Source: Anaerolineales bacterium
GTDB taxonomy: Bacteria; Chloroflexota; Anaerolineae; Anaerolineales; Villigracilaceae
DNA: 64,000 nt
Direction of reading: 5' to 3'
Assembly: GCA_016744335.1 (NCBI GenBank)
Contig: JADGEO010000003.1
Location: forward strand, 1-64,000
Shown here: positions 49,442-58,371 of the stretch, in pieces
How the letters are laid out: the number at the start of each line of letters is the position of its first letter
Position numbering within the stretch: position 1 is the first letter of the stretch
Notes under the pieces: generated by a model
Seen by the model: only the letters and a program-made list of their open reading frames with translations
What the model was told of the DNA's origin: nothing
The model's database searches: none
Translations under genes and position numbers: made by a program

Positions 49442-50133
49442 AGGGCTTTCTCGATGAGTTTATAGCCTATGCCGCGTACCGTGATAATTCGCTCTGGCTT
49501 GCTGGCGTTTTCTTCTAATTTTTCTCGTAACCAGCGGATATGCACATAAACGACCTGAGGTTCACCAATAAATTCTGCGCCCCAAACTTGTGCAAGTAAT
49601 TGGTCTACTGCGACTACATTCCCAATATCTAAAGCAAGTGTGTGTAGTAGGGTAAATTCGCGGGCACTCAATTTAATGTTTTTTTCTTTTATGGAGATGG
49701 TATGCGCTCTTGGATTAATGGTTAAATCGCCAAGTGTTAAGGTTTCGGTTTGGGTTTGTAGCTCGTGTTGGTTCTGATGGCGGCGTAATACAACGCGTAT
49801 GCGCGCTAGTAATATATCGGCATCAAAGGGTTTGGTGACATAATCTTCGGCACCTAACTCTAAGCCCAGAATCTCATCTAATTCTCGGCGGCGGGCAGTG
49901 AGGAAGATGATTGGTATTTTGTGTTTCTGAAAATGAGGTAGAGCTTGAAGCCCATCCATGCCCGGCAAACCAATATCTAAAAGTACTAAATCAGGGGACT
50001 CGCGTTTAACCAGCAAAAGCGCATCTTCGGCAGACGCGGCGGTGGTGGTTTTATAGTCGGCTTGGGTTAAGGTAAATGCCAAACTGCGGCGCATTAGGTC
50101 GTCATCATCAACAAGGAGTATGTGTGCACTCAT
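49438..50133 (-). CDS. OmpR/PhoB-family response regulator
   Basis: Receiver domain with phosphoacceptor Asp53 in LVLLDIGLPGMDG, acidic pair VDDDD at the N terminus, Thr in IIFLTAR and Lys in VTKPFDADI. The C-terminal winged helix is Trans_reg_C: ISIKEKNIKLSAREFTLLHTLA ... VVYVHIRWLREKLEENASKPERIITVRGIGYKL. 231 residues, normal. Partner of the overlapping kinase gene. A MITE-like element lies directly upstream, so its promoter must be within or beyond that element. Confidence 0.95.
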   Translation of the reverse strand: MSAHILLVDDDDLMRRSLAFTLTQADYKTTTAASAEDALLLVKRESPDLVLLDIGLPGMDGLQALPHFQKHKIPIIFLTARRRELDEILGLELGAEDYVTKPFDADILLARIRVVLRRHQNQHELQTQTETLTLGDLTINPRAHTISIKEKNIKLSAREFTLLHTLALDIGNVVAVDQLLAQVWGAEFIGEPQVVYVHIRWLREKLEENASKPERIITVRGIGYKLIEKAL

Positions 50134-50146
50134 AGCGTTATTTTAC

Positions 50147-50259
50147 TAGACTTCTTGCAAAAGTCTATATTGTCCATGCTCTCTGCGCCGTCCTCGGCGC
50201 AGGTTTCTCAAGAACACGCCGCCGAGGACGGCGGCTAGAGCACTTATGCAAGAGGTCTA
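50147..50259. repeat. MITE-like element with TAGACCTCTTG termini (copy 3)
   Basis: Ends TAGACTTCTTGCAAAAGTC and the complement of TAGACCTCTTGCATAAG enclose 113 bp, the same length as copy 1, with the palindromes GCGCCGTCCTCGGCGC and GCCGCCGAGGACGGCGGC inside. It lies between the response regulator and the BatE-like gene. Confidence 0.8.
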
Positions 50260-50407
50260 CTCTAATTTATGAGGAAGCACTGAAAACTGTAAAACCTTTG
50301 CTTCTAAGGGGCAAGCTATAGCATCCTATTCTCTTAACTTTCATAACGCTCACGTGGGCAAAGTTTTACCCTTGCTCTCTCGAGTTTGATGTAATTTACA
50401 TATTCTT

Positions 50408-51208
50408 CTACAAGCCCACTTTCTCCAAAGTATTTATCGGCACCCAACCCTGAAATTGGTCACCGGGAAGCGAGAGATGTGCCCACTGACCGCGAGTTTC
50501 TAATAAGATGACTTTTGCGCCACTATGCAGGGTAAATTGGCTAATGCCATCTTCTCCAGGATTGCTGACCACATCTATGCTTGAGGCAGTAACTACCGCA
50601 GTGGGATAGGTCTTTTCAATATATATGCGATTGCCTAAGGTGAAAACACTGAGAGTAAAAATCAGCAAGGTGAAGGTCAAAATATAGCGTAGGGCTTTTT
50701 TTAAGTGGGGTTTATGGATATGATTATAGAGAATAAAAAAAACAGCCAATGCCCAAAAGGACACCAATGCCACAATACTCATTTCATTGAGTGTCATTTT
50801 TGTGCTTATCGTCTGCGTCCACTGCTCAAGCGGAGAATTGGCTTTAGTATCATATTGATCAAGCCTTTGCCCACGGGCATAAGCTAAATTTGCTTGAATG
50901 TTTTCATCACGCGGGGAAAGATAAGCAGCACGTTCGTAATTTAAAATTGCTTTGCTTAAATTATCCTGACGGTAATAAGCATTGCCTAAATTATAAAATA
51001 AGGCACTGTCTATATAGCCTTGCTCAATAAGCTGTTGATAAGTTTGGCTAGCTTCACTATAGCGTCCGTTTTCATAAAGTATATTGGCAAGCCTCATCGT
51101 TTCAGCATTTAAAAGCGGCTTAGCATAGTTGGATGTGAAAATAGAAAACACTAAAGTTAATGCCAATGCGCTGGCGATTATTAGGCGGGATAAAAAATTC
51201 TTCTTCAT
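50408..51208 (-). CDS. BatE-like TPR + SH3 protein
   Basis: Signal-anchored protein: N-terminal helix (MKKNFLSRLIIASALALTLVFS), about three TPR units (YENGRYSEASQTYQQLIEQG, SALFYNLGNAYYRQDNLSKAILNYERA), a membrane helix (MSIVALVSFWALAVFFILYN) with a second one near ILTFTLLIFTLSVFTLG, and a C-terminal SH3-like domain (VVSNPGEDGISQFTLHSGAKVILLETRGQWAHLSL). This is the BatE layout. The chosen ATG has an AAAGGA site, 27 codons into a longer frame. Last gene of the Bat operon. Confidence 0.85.
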   Translation of the reverse strand: MKKNFLSRLIIASALALTLVFSIFTSNYAKPLLNAETMRLANILYENGRYSEASQTYQQLIEQGYIDSALFYNLGNAYYRQDNLSKAILNYERAAYLSPRDENIQANLAYARGQRLDQYDTKANSPLEQWTQTISTKMTLNEMSIVALVSFWALAVFFILYNHIHKPHLKKALRYILTFTLLIFTLSVFTLGNRIYIEKTYPTAVVTASSIDVVSNPGEDGISQFTLHSGAKVILLETRGQWAHLSLPGDQFQGWVPINTLEKVGL

Positions 51209-51230
51209 GGTTTTTCCTTTCTTAAGTTTA

Positions 51231-51307
51231 TGGGATGCTCCGTGCCGAACGCGTTTTAGGCTTAAGTGCGGATACTTGAAAATCTGCATGGCGTGAACGT
51301 GGTATCC
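51231..51307. repeat. GGATGA-type dispersed repeat
   Basis: GGGATGCTCCGTGCCG opens it, the core ACGCGTTTTAGGCTTAAG follows, and CGTGGTATCCG closes it. Located in the gap between batD and the batE-like gene. Confidence 0.55.
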
Positions 51308-51377
51308 GTTTACGTCGGGAAGATATTAAATTTGGGTAGTCAAGTTTGAGGCACGTTTGTCTCGGAGTGCTTCCTAT

Positions 51378-53132
51378 CTAGCTGATTATCTTTTCCGTTC
51401 GCGCAATCAATTCTCGAAGTAACTGATATATCTCATCCGGTGTAGCAGAGTTGGTAGTGGTGGGCGCATAGCGTTCTTTTTCGCTAAAAGTCAGTATGGA
51501 TTTAATTTGCTTGATTAATGAGGGCGAAAAACCTTGCGTTGAGAGAAAAGTACCTAATTCTTTTTGTGTTAATCCGCTGAGCGGCTGGTTGAGGCGCTCG
51601 CTGAGATAGGCAATTAGTATTTGTCCAATCACATTTGCTGGCTTCTCTTTATTCTTTTGCGCTTGGGTAAGTTTTTTATAGGCTTTTTTCTGCGCCCGTG
51701 AACTACGTACCAAATCGGGGTTTTCGGCTCGAAAATGTTGTTTCCGTCTCCAAGTAAAATCTGCTGTTACGAGGCCAACAGGCAAGAGCCACAGACCCCA
51801 GTAGAGCCAAGATTTTAGAAGAGGGGTAGAGGCGGTTTTTAGCATTTCTGGCACAGCTTTGATATGCTGAATATCATTGGCGGGGATTGGTATAGGGCTA
51901 TTTATTGCGGGGGCAGTCTCTTGCGGCGTTTGATTTTGTGCTACGCCTTCTGAAACGTAAACTGTCATTGGTTCAGAGTTGATGGTATGGTAACTGTTGA
52001 GTTCGGGGTCAAAGTAAGTATAAGCAATGGGCGGGATAGTGAATTCCCCTGCACTGCCAGGCACCATCAACTGTTTTGTGATACGACTGCCTTGTATTAT
52101 TCCGTCTTGAATTTGGCTATTAATTGTGGCGGTTGATTCATAAGTGCGCCAATTATTTAACACAGGCATTTCGGGGTCGGGTAGGGTGTTGAAATTACCT
52201 TTTCCTTGTAGGCTTATATTTAGGGTGATAGGTTCGTTGATAGCAACCTGATTGTTATCTAGGCTAGTGCTAATTATAAATTGGCCCACTGCGCCATGAA
52301 AACTGTCTGGAGCAGGGGTTGGGAGGGCTTGTACATTAACGGGGACGGCGTTGGTTTTTAATTGTGTCCCGTTGGTGAAAATCCCACCTGGTATATTCAG
52401 GGCGGCAGGTTCAATGATATGCTCGCCTGCTGAAGTGGGGAACAAGATGGTAGTTATCTCTGTAACGTGATAGGGGCGATTGTTGATGGTGGTATCGTAA
52501 TCGATTTGCTGTGATTCGCCTTCACTCCAAAACCCAGCAAAGTCAGAAGCTTCGTAAGTGGGTTGCCCCGTCAGGTTGATGGCTCTGTAAAAGCGGAAAG
52601 TGTGCGTAATTTGTTCGCCTACATAGGGCGTGAGGTTATCTATCTCTGCTTCTATGTAGAGGTCTTGTCCGTAGAACTCTTCTGAATTAGGCGTGTTGGG
52701 GTTGGGGGCAGAGTTTTGTTGTGAAGCAGTGGGGTCAGCACCTTGTGTTACTTCAATGTAGATAGGTTGCGTTAGATAGGTTTGTTGATTGACCACTACA
52801 GGAATTTCAGGGATGGTATAAGTGCCTAGAGTAGTTGCTTGAAGCACGTAAGAATAGACCGCCTGTGAGCTAATTGCGCCGTTGACGATGCTGATTTGCG
52901 ATGAATGGCTATTTCCTACGATTTGAAAGCCAGCGAGCATGGGCATTTGGGGGCTATTTGCGCTTCCGCTAACGGTGATGGTGAGCGTTAAGGTTTCGCC
53001 AACAGGAAGCTGGTTCCGGTCTACCTCCGCTCTTACCGGTGATTGGGCATAAGAGGGCGATATGGCTATTGCTAATAATCCGAATGCAAGTGTGAGTGCC
53101 AGTATGATTTGAGGGAGTTTTTTAGTTTTCAT
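51378..53132 (-). CDS. batD: BatD-like oxygen-tolerance protein
   Basis: Exported protein with signal peptide (residues 1-29, cut near SYAQ) and several beta-sandwich repeats: VRAEVDRNQLPVGETLTLTITVSGS, then EEFYGQDLYIEAEIDNLTPYVGEQITHTFRFYRAINLT, then FIISTSLDNNQVAINEPITLNISLQGKGNF. A membrane helix near residue 450 (LLKSWLYWGLWLLPVGLVTAD) precedes a cytoplasmic tail with a helical domain. 584 residues, as usual for BatD. Works with BatA and BatB at the membrane. Confidence 0.88.
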   Translation of the reverse strand: MKTKKLPQIILALTLAFGLLAIAISPSYAQSPVRAEVDRNQLPVGETLTLTITVSGSANSPQMPMLAGFQIVGNSHSSQISIVNGAISSQAVYSYVLQATTLGTYTIPEIPVVVNQQTYLTQPIYIEVTQGADPTASQQNSAPNPNTPNSEEFYGQDLYIEAEIDNLTPYVGEQITHTFRFYRAINLTGQPTYEASDFAGFWSEGESQQIDYDTTINNRPYHVTEITTILFPTSAGEHIIEPAALNIPGGIFTNGTQLKTNAVPVNVQALPTPAPDSFHGAVGQFIISTSLDNNQVAINEPITLNISLQGKGNFNTLPDPEMPVLNNWRTYESTATINSQIQDGIIQGSRITKQLMVPGSAGEFTIPPIAYTYFDPELNSYHTINSEPMTVYVSEGVAQNQTPQETAPAINSPIPIPANDIQHIKAVPEMLKTASTPLLKSWLYWGLWLLPVGLVTADFTWRRKQHFRAENPDLVRSSRAQKKAYKKLTQAQKNKEKPANVIGQILIAYLSERLNQPLSGLTQKELGTFLSTQGFSPSLIKQIKSILTFSEKERYAPTTTNSATPDEIYQLLRELIARTEKIIS

Positions 53133-53229
53133 GATTAGGTCGTTAGGTAGTTGAAGTGTTTTATAGTTGCGTAGAAGAGAAACAATCCCTTCCCTCCTCG
53201 AGGAAGGCTAGGGTGGTGGAAAAGCTCTT

Positions 53230-54033
53230 CTACCAATCTTTACCAAAAGATATGAGTGAATGGGCGAATGCTTCTTGTAGTTTTTCTCCTAAGGTTTGGG
53301 TAGATTCTCCAACTGCTGCTAAAATTTGACGAGCCTGTTCTTCGGTGAGACCTTCAGCTTGTTGGGGCTGACCTTCACCGTTTTGCTCTTGTTCTTCTTC
53401 AGTCTCTTTGCTATTTTGGTTGGCGTTTTCTTGATTTTCTCCTTCTTCTTCTTGAGAAGCTTCGTTTTCTTGACTTTCTTCGCCATTTTTATCCTCTTCT
53501 TGGGAATCTTGTTGGTTCTCCTGATCTTGCTCTTCATCAGACTGATTTTCTTCTTCCTCTTGTTTTTGTTCTTCTTCCTCTTGCTCTTCTTTTTCTTGTT
53601 CTTCTTTTTGGTGAAGAGCAAGTTCTAGGTTGTGTTTGGCATCCATGTCTTCAGGATTTATTCGTAAGGCTTCTTTATAGGAGCCTATGGCTTCTTCCAT
53701 TTGCTCTTGTTGGAAGAAATTATTGCCCAAATTATAAAAGCCATGTTGCCTGAGTTCGGCTGATGCTAGTTCTAATGCTTGTCCCATCACCTGGGTTGTT
53801 TCTTCAAGTGCACCCATACGATAGAGTGTATTTGCCAAGTTGTAAATTGGCTCGGCTAATTTTGGTGCCATGTCCATGGTTTGGCTGTAGGTTTCTATTG
53901 CCTGGTCATAATTCTGTTCATTAAAAGATTCGTTGCCATTAGCGAGCGTGTGTTCTAAAGATGAGCCACATGCGCTCAAAGAAAGGCTAAATAAAATCAA
54001 GGTAAGGGTAAATAAAAGAGTTTTTTTCATCAT
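53230..54033 (-). CDS. batC: BatC-like TPR lipoprotein with Glu/Gln-rich tail
   Basis: Lipoprotein (lipobox LSLSAC, Cys22) with about three TPR units (GNESFNEQNYDQAIETYSQTMDMAP, PIYNLANTLYRMGALEETTQVM, HGFYNLGNNFFQQEQMEEAIGSYKEALRINP). Then comes about 90 residues of almost pure Glu, Gln and Asn, and a short end domain LTEEQARQILAAVGESTQTLGEKLQ. This tail is typical of BatC, where it follows the TPR region. The biased DNA makes spurious frames on both strands. Confidence 0.88.
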   Translation of the reverse strand: MMKKTLLFTLTLILFSLSLSACGSSLEHTLANGNESFNEQNYDQAIETYSQTMDMAPKLAEPIYNLANTLYRMGALEETTQVMGQALELASAELRQHGFYNLGNNFFQQEQMEEAIGSYKEALRINPEDMDAKHNLELALHQKEEQEKEEQEEEEQKQEEEENQSDEEQDQENQQDSQEEDKNGEESQENEASQEEEGENQENANQNSKETEEEQEQNGEGQPQQAEGLTEEQARQILAAVGESTQTLGEKLQEAFAHSLISFGKDW

Positions 54034-54059
54034 AATTCTCCGTTAGCTTTTCAGAGGGG

Positions 54060-55118
54060 TTATCTGTTTTTTCTTTCTGCAAAAAAGAGAAAGTTAGTGC
54101 TTTTCTCGCGCTTTCTATTCACCTGCACTTGTGCGGGGATGGATTCTGCTATCATCAATGCGAGCACCGCGCCTGCTAAAAATATCTGAAAGCGTTCAAT
54201 TTTGGTAATCTCAAAACGGGATTCAAGTTGTGCCGATTGCAAATTGGTTAAATCACTGACCAATGCATTTAATTCACTTCCATCGGCAGCTGCTTGATAG
54301 TATTCACCATGCCCAATTTCGGCTATTTCTTGCAGAGTAGCTTCGTCTAGTCGAGAAAGAATAGTTTCGCCATTTTCATCTGTTTTGTATCCGATAATAC
54401 GTCCATCTGTGCCATATTCTGGGATGGGTTCTCCTTCAGAAGAACCAAATCCAATGGTGTAGATCAACACACCATCATTTGCCGCTTTTTTTGCTTCTGT
54501 AATTGCATCGGCTTGGTGATTTTCTCCATCTGTCACGATCACGATGACGCGCTGACTATTATGAGCATCGTCAAAGCCACTCATTGCGGTGCGGATAGCT
54601 TCACCTATTTCTGTACCAGGGCGCGATATGGAGTTAGGGCTGGCACTCTCTAAAAAGGTGTGAGCAGTAGCATAATCGTTGGTAAGTGGGAATTGGATAA
54701 AACTGGCTCCTGAAAATAGCACTAAGCCAATCTCATCTCCTTCTAGTTTTTTCATCAAATCAGAGATTTCCATTTTGGCGCGTGTTAGGCGATCGGGTTT
54801 GATATCTTGTGCCAGCATAGATTTAGACACATCTAGTGCGACCATAACCTGTACGCCCTCTTGTTCAACGACTTGAACTTCACTGCCCCATTGAGGGCGA
54901 GCCAGTGCGATAAGGGAGAGAGCCAAAGCAATTAACCACAGACGGGTTTGCCACTTGCGTCCCGTCCAATTTACGCTAAGGCTTAAACGCTGGATGAGAG
55001 AAGGCGTCCCCAGTTTTTTTATGGCTGATTTCCGCTTATATTCAGCCCATCTAAGAAAAAGTAGAGCCAAAGGTACGAGCAATAATGCCCAAAGGATAAT
55101 AGGATTTGCAAATGTCAT
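54060..55118 (-). CDS. batB: BatB-like VWA membrane protein
   Basis: VWA domain between two membrane parts. N-terminal helices at about 8-25 and 58-75, then MIDAS DVSKSM (Asp96, Ser98, Ser100) in VMVALDVSKS, Thr in LTNDYATAHTFL and Asp in IVIVTDGENHQ. The second helix region ends the protein (IFLAGAVLALMIAESIP). 352 residues, normal. Forms the Bat complex with BatA. It lies 36 bases after the BatA gene. Confidence 0.9.
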   Translation of the reverse strand: MTFANPIILWALLLVPLALLFLRWAEYKRKSAIKKLGTPSLIQRLSLSVNWTGRKWQTRLWLIALALSLIALARPQWGSEVQVVEQEGVQVMVALDVSKSMLAQDIKPDRLTRAKMEISDLMKKLEGDEIGLVLFSGASFIQFPLTNDYATAHTFLESASPNSISRPGTEIGEAIRTAMSGFDDAHNSQRVIVIVTDGENHQADAITEAKKAANDGVLIYTIGFGSSEGEPIPEYGTDGRIIGYKTDENGETILSRLDEATLQEIAEIGHGEYYQAAADGSELNALVSDLTNLQSAQLESRFEITKIERFQIFLAGAVLALMIAESIPAQVQVNRKREKSTNFLFFAERKNR

Positions 55119-55154
55119 AGTGGTACTCCGTAGTTATCAAATACTGAAAACTGT

Positions 55155-56165
55155 TTAGGGTATCTGCTGTAAAATTGTTTTACGCAGGATAATTTCAGAT
55201 AACAAAATCAAAATGGCGGGGACGAGTAAAAACCCAGCTAATTCTTGGTAACGATGAAAAGTTTGAATTTCAATTTCTGATTTTTCGAGTTGGTTAATTT
55301 CATCATAGACCTGTGCTAATTCTTCGGTATCGTAAGCTCTGAAGAATTTTCCACCAGTGCTTTCCGCAATCTCTTGTAGCGTAACTTCGTCTATTTGGCT
55401 CTCTACCATCACAACATTGTCACCAAACAAAGTCTGTTGGGGTATAGGCACTTGCCCTGGACGCCCCATGCCAATGGTATAAACCTTGATGCCTAGCGCA
55501 CTAGCGGCTTCTGCGGCAGTGAGTGGATCAATTTGACCCGCATTATTTACCCCATCTGTCAGCAAAATCACTACGCGGCTTTCTGCTTCTGAATCTTTGA
55601 GCATATTGGCGGCATTGGCTAAACCTAATCCTATGGCAGTACCATCGGTGATTCCCAATTCTGGGGCTAGGTCTAAATCTCCTAGCAAACGAGTGACCAA
55701 GTTATGGTCAATGGTCGGCGGGCTTTGAGAGAAAGCCTCACTTGCGAAAACCGTCATACCGATGCGGTCGTAAGGACGTTGTGTTACAAAATCTTCAATA
55801 ACTATTTTGGCGGCATCTAAACGGTTGTTGGGTTCAAAATCAAGTGAAGCCATACTGCCCGAAATATCAATGGCTAAAGATATATCTACGCCTTCACCTT
55901 TTACAATGTGTTGGGCGTTAACAATCTGTGGACGAGCGAGTGCAAAAATCATCAAGATCAGTGCAAATAAACGGGGGATAGGTAATAATTTACGGGCGAT
56001 GACCTTCCATGAACGCATTGGGTCACTTGGCTTTGCTAAACGCACATCGGCATAGCGCAAAGCGGCAGGTTTGTGGTGTTTCCAAGTTCTTAGTGCCAGA
56101 AAAGCTAAAGCAGGGATAACAAGTAAAAGGGTTAAAAACCAAGGGGATGCTAAACGTAAATCCAT
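55155..56165 (-). CDS. batA: BatA-like VWA membrane protein
   Basis: BatB paralogue with the MIDAS motif DISGSM (Asp100, Ser102, Ser104), preceded by two helices (about 9-27 and 62-80), and VVILLTDGVNNAG for the Asp-Gly site. The ending is a membrane helix (LLVPAILILLSEIILRKTI). 336 residues, normal. The start ATG overlaps the stop of the upstream DUF4381-like gene (TAATG). Members assist stress or metal-insertion processes in other bacteria; the client here is unknown. Confidence 0.9.
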   Translation of the reverse strand: MDLRLASPWFLTLLLVIPALAFLALRTWKHHKPAALRYADVRLAKPSDPMRSWKVIARKLLPIPRLFALILMIFALARPQIVNAQHIVKGEGVDISLAIDISGSMASLDFEPNNRLDAAKIVIEDFVTQRPYDRIGMTVFASEAFSQSPPTIDHNLVTRLLGDLDLAPELGITDGTAIGLGLANAANMLKDSEAESRVVILLTDGVNNAGQIDPLTAAEAASALGIKVYTIGMGRPGQVPIPQQTLFGDNVVMVESQIDEVTLQEIAESTGGKFFRAYDTEELAQVYDEINQLEKSEIEIQTFHRYQELAGFLLVPAILILLSEIILRKTILQQIP

Positions 56166-57190
56166 TATTTTGCCTCCATAAGTGGAGCACTTTGTTGGAT
56201 AAATTTAATTTCTTCTTTTTTACCGTTCTCTATAACAACTTTTTTCGGGTGTGTTGCTTTTATTAATCGGCGTGTTTCTTGCAAATAATCATCGGCTTGA
56301 GAAATACTTGGCTTTACTTTGGCAAATTTGACCCAATCGGCTTCGTTAAGCAGCTTTGTGAGTAGGCTTTTACTATCTTGGTTAATAGAAGCTTCGTTGA
56401 TTGAGCGGCGAATTTCTCCCGTTGTACGATCGAGCATAGGAACACGGAAAGATTTTTCAATATATTGGCGTAAAACGTCTGAAACTAAGGTGTAATGTTC
56501 TTTATATCGAGATTGAGATGGTAAAGACTGTTCTGCAATATGAGCTAATTCATCAAAAGCCACTTCATAGGGCTTTCGTAAATCAGGGGCATTAACTTGT
56601 GCAAATTTTCGTTTTTGTCGCCAGCGGCGCAAGAACCAGCTTATTGCCAGTGCAATCAGTCCTGTAATAAGTAACCCGCTTATTACCCATGGCAAAATAG
56701 AGGGTAAGGGGAGTGTGGCTTGTGGCTTGATATCGCGCAAATTGCTGTCGCCTTCCACTATCACAGAGCTGATGAGAAAACTTAGGGGCAATGCGCTAAT
56801 TTCGTAAATTTCGCCGGCAGTGTCGCTAATAGCAAGGGGAAGTTCGGGGGTAGAGAACTCTCCCGGCTCCCATAAGGTGACGTAAATTGTCTGTATTGTT
56901 GTTTCAGTGCCATCAGGATTAGCCATTATTTGTGGCAATGCAACTTCTCGAACTTCGAGTGCGCCCCAAGGTTCATCTTTAAATTGGGGCGTAATCAAAT
57001 GATAGCCAGCAGGGTGAGTGACTGTTAGCATAATTGGGATCACGTCCCCAACGGTATAGTCGCCTGCCTCAAGGGTGAGTGTTGCTTCAATCCCACCATT
57101 GGCAGAGACTTGTCCCATCGGAATAAGGGAGAATATCAACGCCGCCAAAAGAGCGGTCATTTTTAGTATAGATTTTTGTTTTGTCTTCAT
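56165..57190 (-). CDS. DUF4381-like membrane protein of the Bat operon
   Basis: Signal peptide or helix (about residues 9-28) and an extracytoplasmic beta-sandwich (ATLTLEAGDYTVGDVIPIMLTVTHPAGYHLI), then a membrane helix (SILPWVISGLLITGLIALAISWFL) and a cytoplasmic helical part (KPYEVAFDELAHIAEQSLP ... FRVPMLDRTTGEIRRSI ... ADWVKFAKVKP). The order matches the DUF4381 proteins found between DUF58 and BatA genes. I chose the ATG three codons into the frame over a TTG. Coupled to batA by TAATG. Confidence 0.8.
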   Translation of the reverse strand: MKTKQKSILKMTALLAALIFSLIPMGQVSANGGIEATLTLEAGDYTVGDVIPIMLTVTHPAGYHLITPQFKDEPWGALEVREVALPQIMANPDGTETTIQTIYVTLWEPGEFSTPELPLAISDTAGEIYEISALPLSFLISSVIVEGDSNLRDIKPQATLPLPSILPWVISGLLITGLIALAISWFLRRWRQKRKFAQVNAPDLRKPYEVAFDELAHIAEQSLPSQSRYKEHYTLVSDVLRQYIEKSFRVPMLDRTTGEIRRSINEASINQDSKSLLTKLLNEADWVKFAKVKPSISQADDYLQETRRLIKATHPKKVVIENGKKEEIKFIQQSAPLMEAK

Positions 57191-57264
57191 AATAATCAAG
57201 TGGATTCGTGTAGTTTTGTGGATAAAGTTTTGTACTACCTTTAAATCTCTTTTTTTCTTCGAGA

Positions 57265-57417
57265 TGGATAAAGTGCCTTGTGACGAACGTGACCCGAAGG
57301 TGAGTGCCTATAATCAACATCTTTTTGGTGTGCGCGTGGTCTGCTCTTGTTTACGTCCCATCCCCAGCTTGAGGTTGAGTACGCAAGTTGAAAACGCGTA
57401 GGTCGCGGTGCATCCTA
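57265..57417. repeat. GGATGA-type dispersed repeat, degenerate long copy
   Basis: GGATAAAGTGCCTTGTGACGAACG at the left and GTCGCGGTGCATCCTAT at the right. Internal CAACATCTTTTTGG and ACGCAAGTTGAAAACGCG match the family. Placed between the DUF58 gene and the DUF4381-like gene, just after the DUF58 stop on the minus strand. Confidence 0.55.
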
Positions 57418-57426
57418 TAAATCCAG

Positions 57427-58314
57427 TTAGTGCCGCAAACGCCGAGCGCGGGATTTGAAGAACAGCGTTAGCGAATCGGCATAATCCTTGGCAGTGGTGA
57501 TAGGAACACGGTCGACACGAGAGTTTAGAAAAATTTGCTCTTTTACAGCATCTCGTTTCACTCTTCGGTTTTGAAACTCATTTCGCCAACGGGGTTGGCT
57601 GGTATCTACCCACGCAATTTCTCCGCTTTCAGCATCTTCAAGAGCGAGCAACCCCACATCGGGGATATTTATTTCTAGCGGGTCGCTCAAATCCATAGCA
57701 ATGAGATCGTGCCGCCGGTTGGTGATAGCCAGTGTTTTGCTATAGCTCTCGGCATCGCTAATAAAATCGGAAATCAGGAAGAGAATGCTGCGGCGTTTGA
57801 GTACGCGGTTGAGTGTATCGAGAGCCAGCTTTAGGTCGGTGCCAGTACCTTTTGGCTCAAATGCAAGCAGTTCGCGTACCATGCGCAAAACGTGATTGCG
57901 TCCTTTACGGGGCGGGATGAGTAACTCGACTTGATCGGTGAAAATCATTAATCCGACTTTATCGTTGTTATTGGTGGCGGCAAAAGAGAGTACGGCAGTG
58001 AGTTCGGCGGCAAGCTCGCGTTTAAAGCGATTGACAGAGCCAAAATTTCCTGAGCCTGAGGCATCTACAGCTAACATAACAGTTAGCTCTCGCTCTTCTA
58101 CATAGCGTTTTACATAAGGCGTGCCCGTGCGGGCAGTGACGTTCCAATCAATAGCGCGAATATCATCACCAGCAAAATAGGGGCGTACTTCGTCAAATTC
58201 CATGCCACGCCCTTTGAATACCGAGTGGTATTCTCCGGCAAAGCTATCGTTAACCAGCTTATTGGTACGGATTTCAATTTGTTTTATTTTTTGAAAAAGT
58301 TCGGTTGTGAGCAT
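57427..58314 (-). CDS. DUF58 protein of the MoxR-Bat operon
   Basis: Soluble DUF58 protein with a VWA-like fold, 295 residues. The family start GEYHSVFKGRGMEFDEVRPYFAGDDIRAIDWNVTARTGTPYVKRYVEERELTVMLAVDASGSGNFGS shows the DxRxIDWNVTAR and MIDAS-like DASGS segments. Usually acts with MoxR AAA+ ATPases on VWA clients. The moxR gene lies 57 bases upstream and in the same direction, so both are in one operon. Confidence 0.93.
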   Translation of the reverse strand: MLTTELFQKIKQIEIRTNKLVNDSFAGEYHSVFKGRGMEFDEVRPYFAGDDIRAIDWNVTARTGTPYVKRYVEERELTVMLAVDASGSGNFGSVNRFKRELAAELTAVLSFAATNNNDKVGLMIFTDQVELLIPPRKGRNHVLRMVRELLAFEPKGTGTDLKLALDTLNRVLKRRSILFLISDFISDAESYSKTLAITNRRHDLIAMDLSDPLEINIPDVGLLALEDAESGEIAWVDTSQPRWRNEFQNRRVKRDAVKEQIFLNSRVDRVPITTAKDYADSLTLFFKSRARRLRH

Positions 58315-58371
58315 GTTTTTTTACCCTTTTCAAGCTAGATAGGTCTTAGAAAATTTTTAGATTTTATGTCG

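Noticed and set aside
53319..53628. Lys-rich and Phe/Leu-rich open frames
   Set aside because: Alternative-frame reads of the Glu/Gln-rich tail of the BatC-like gene.
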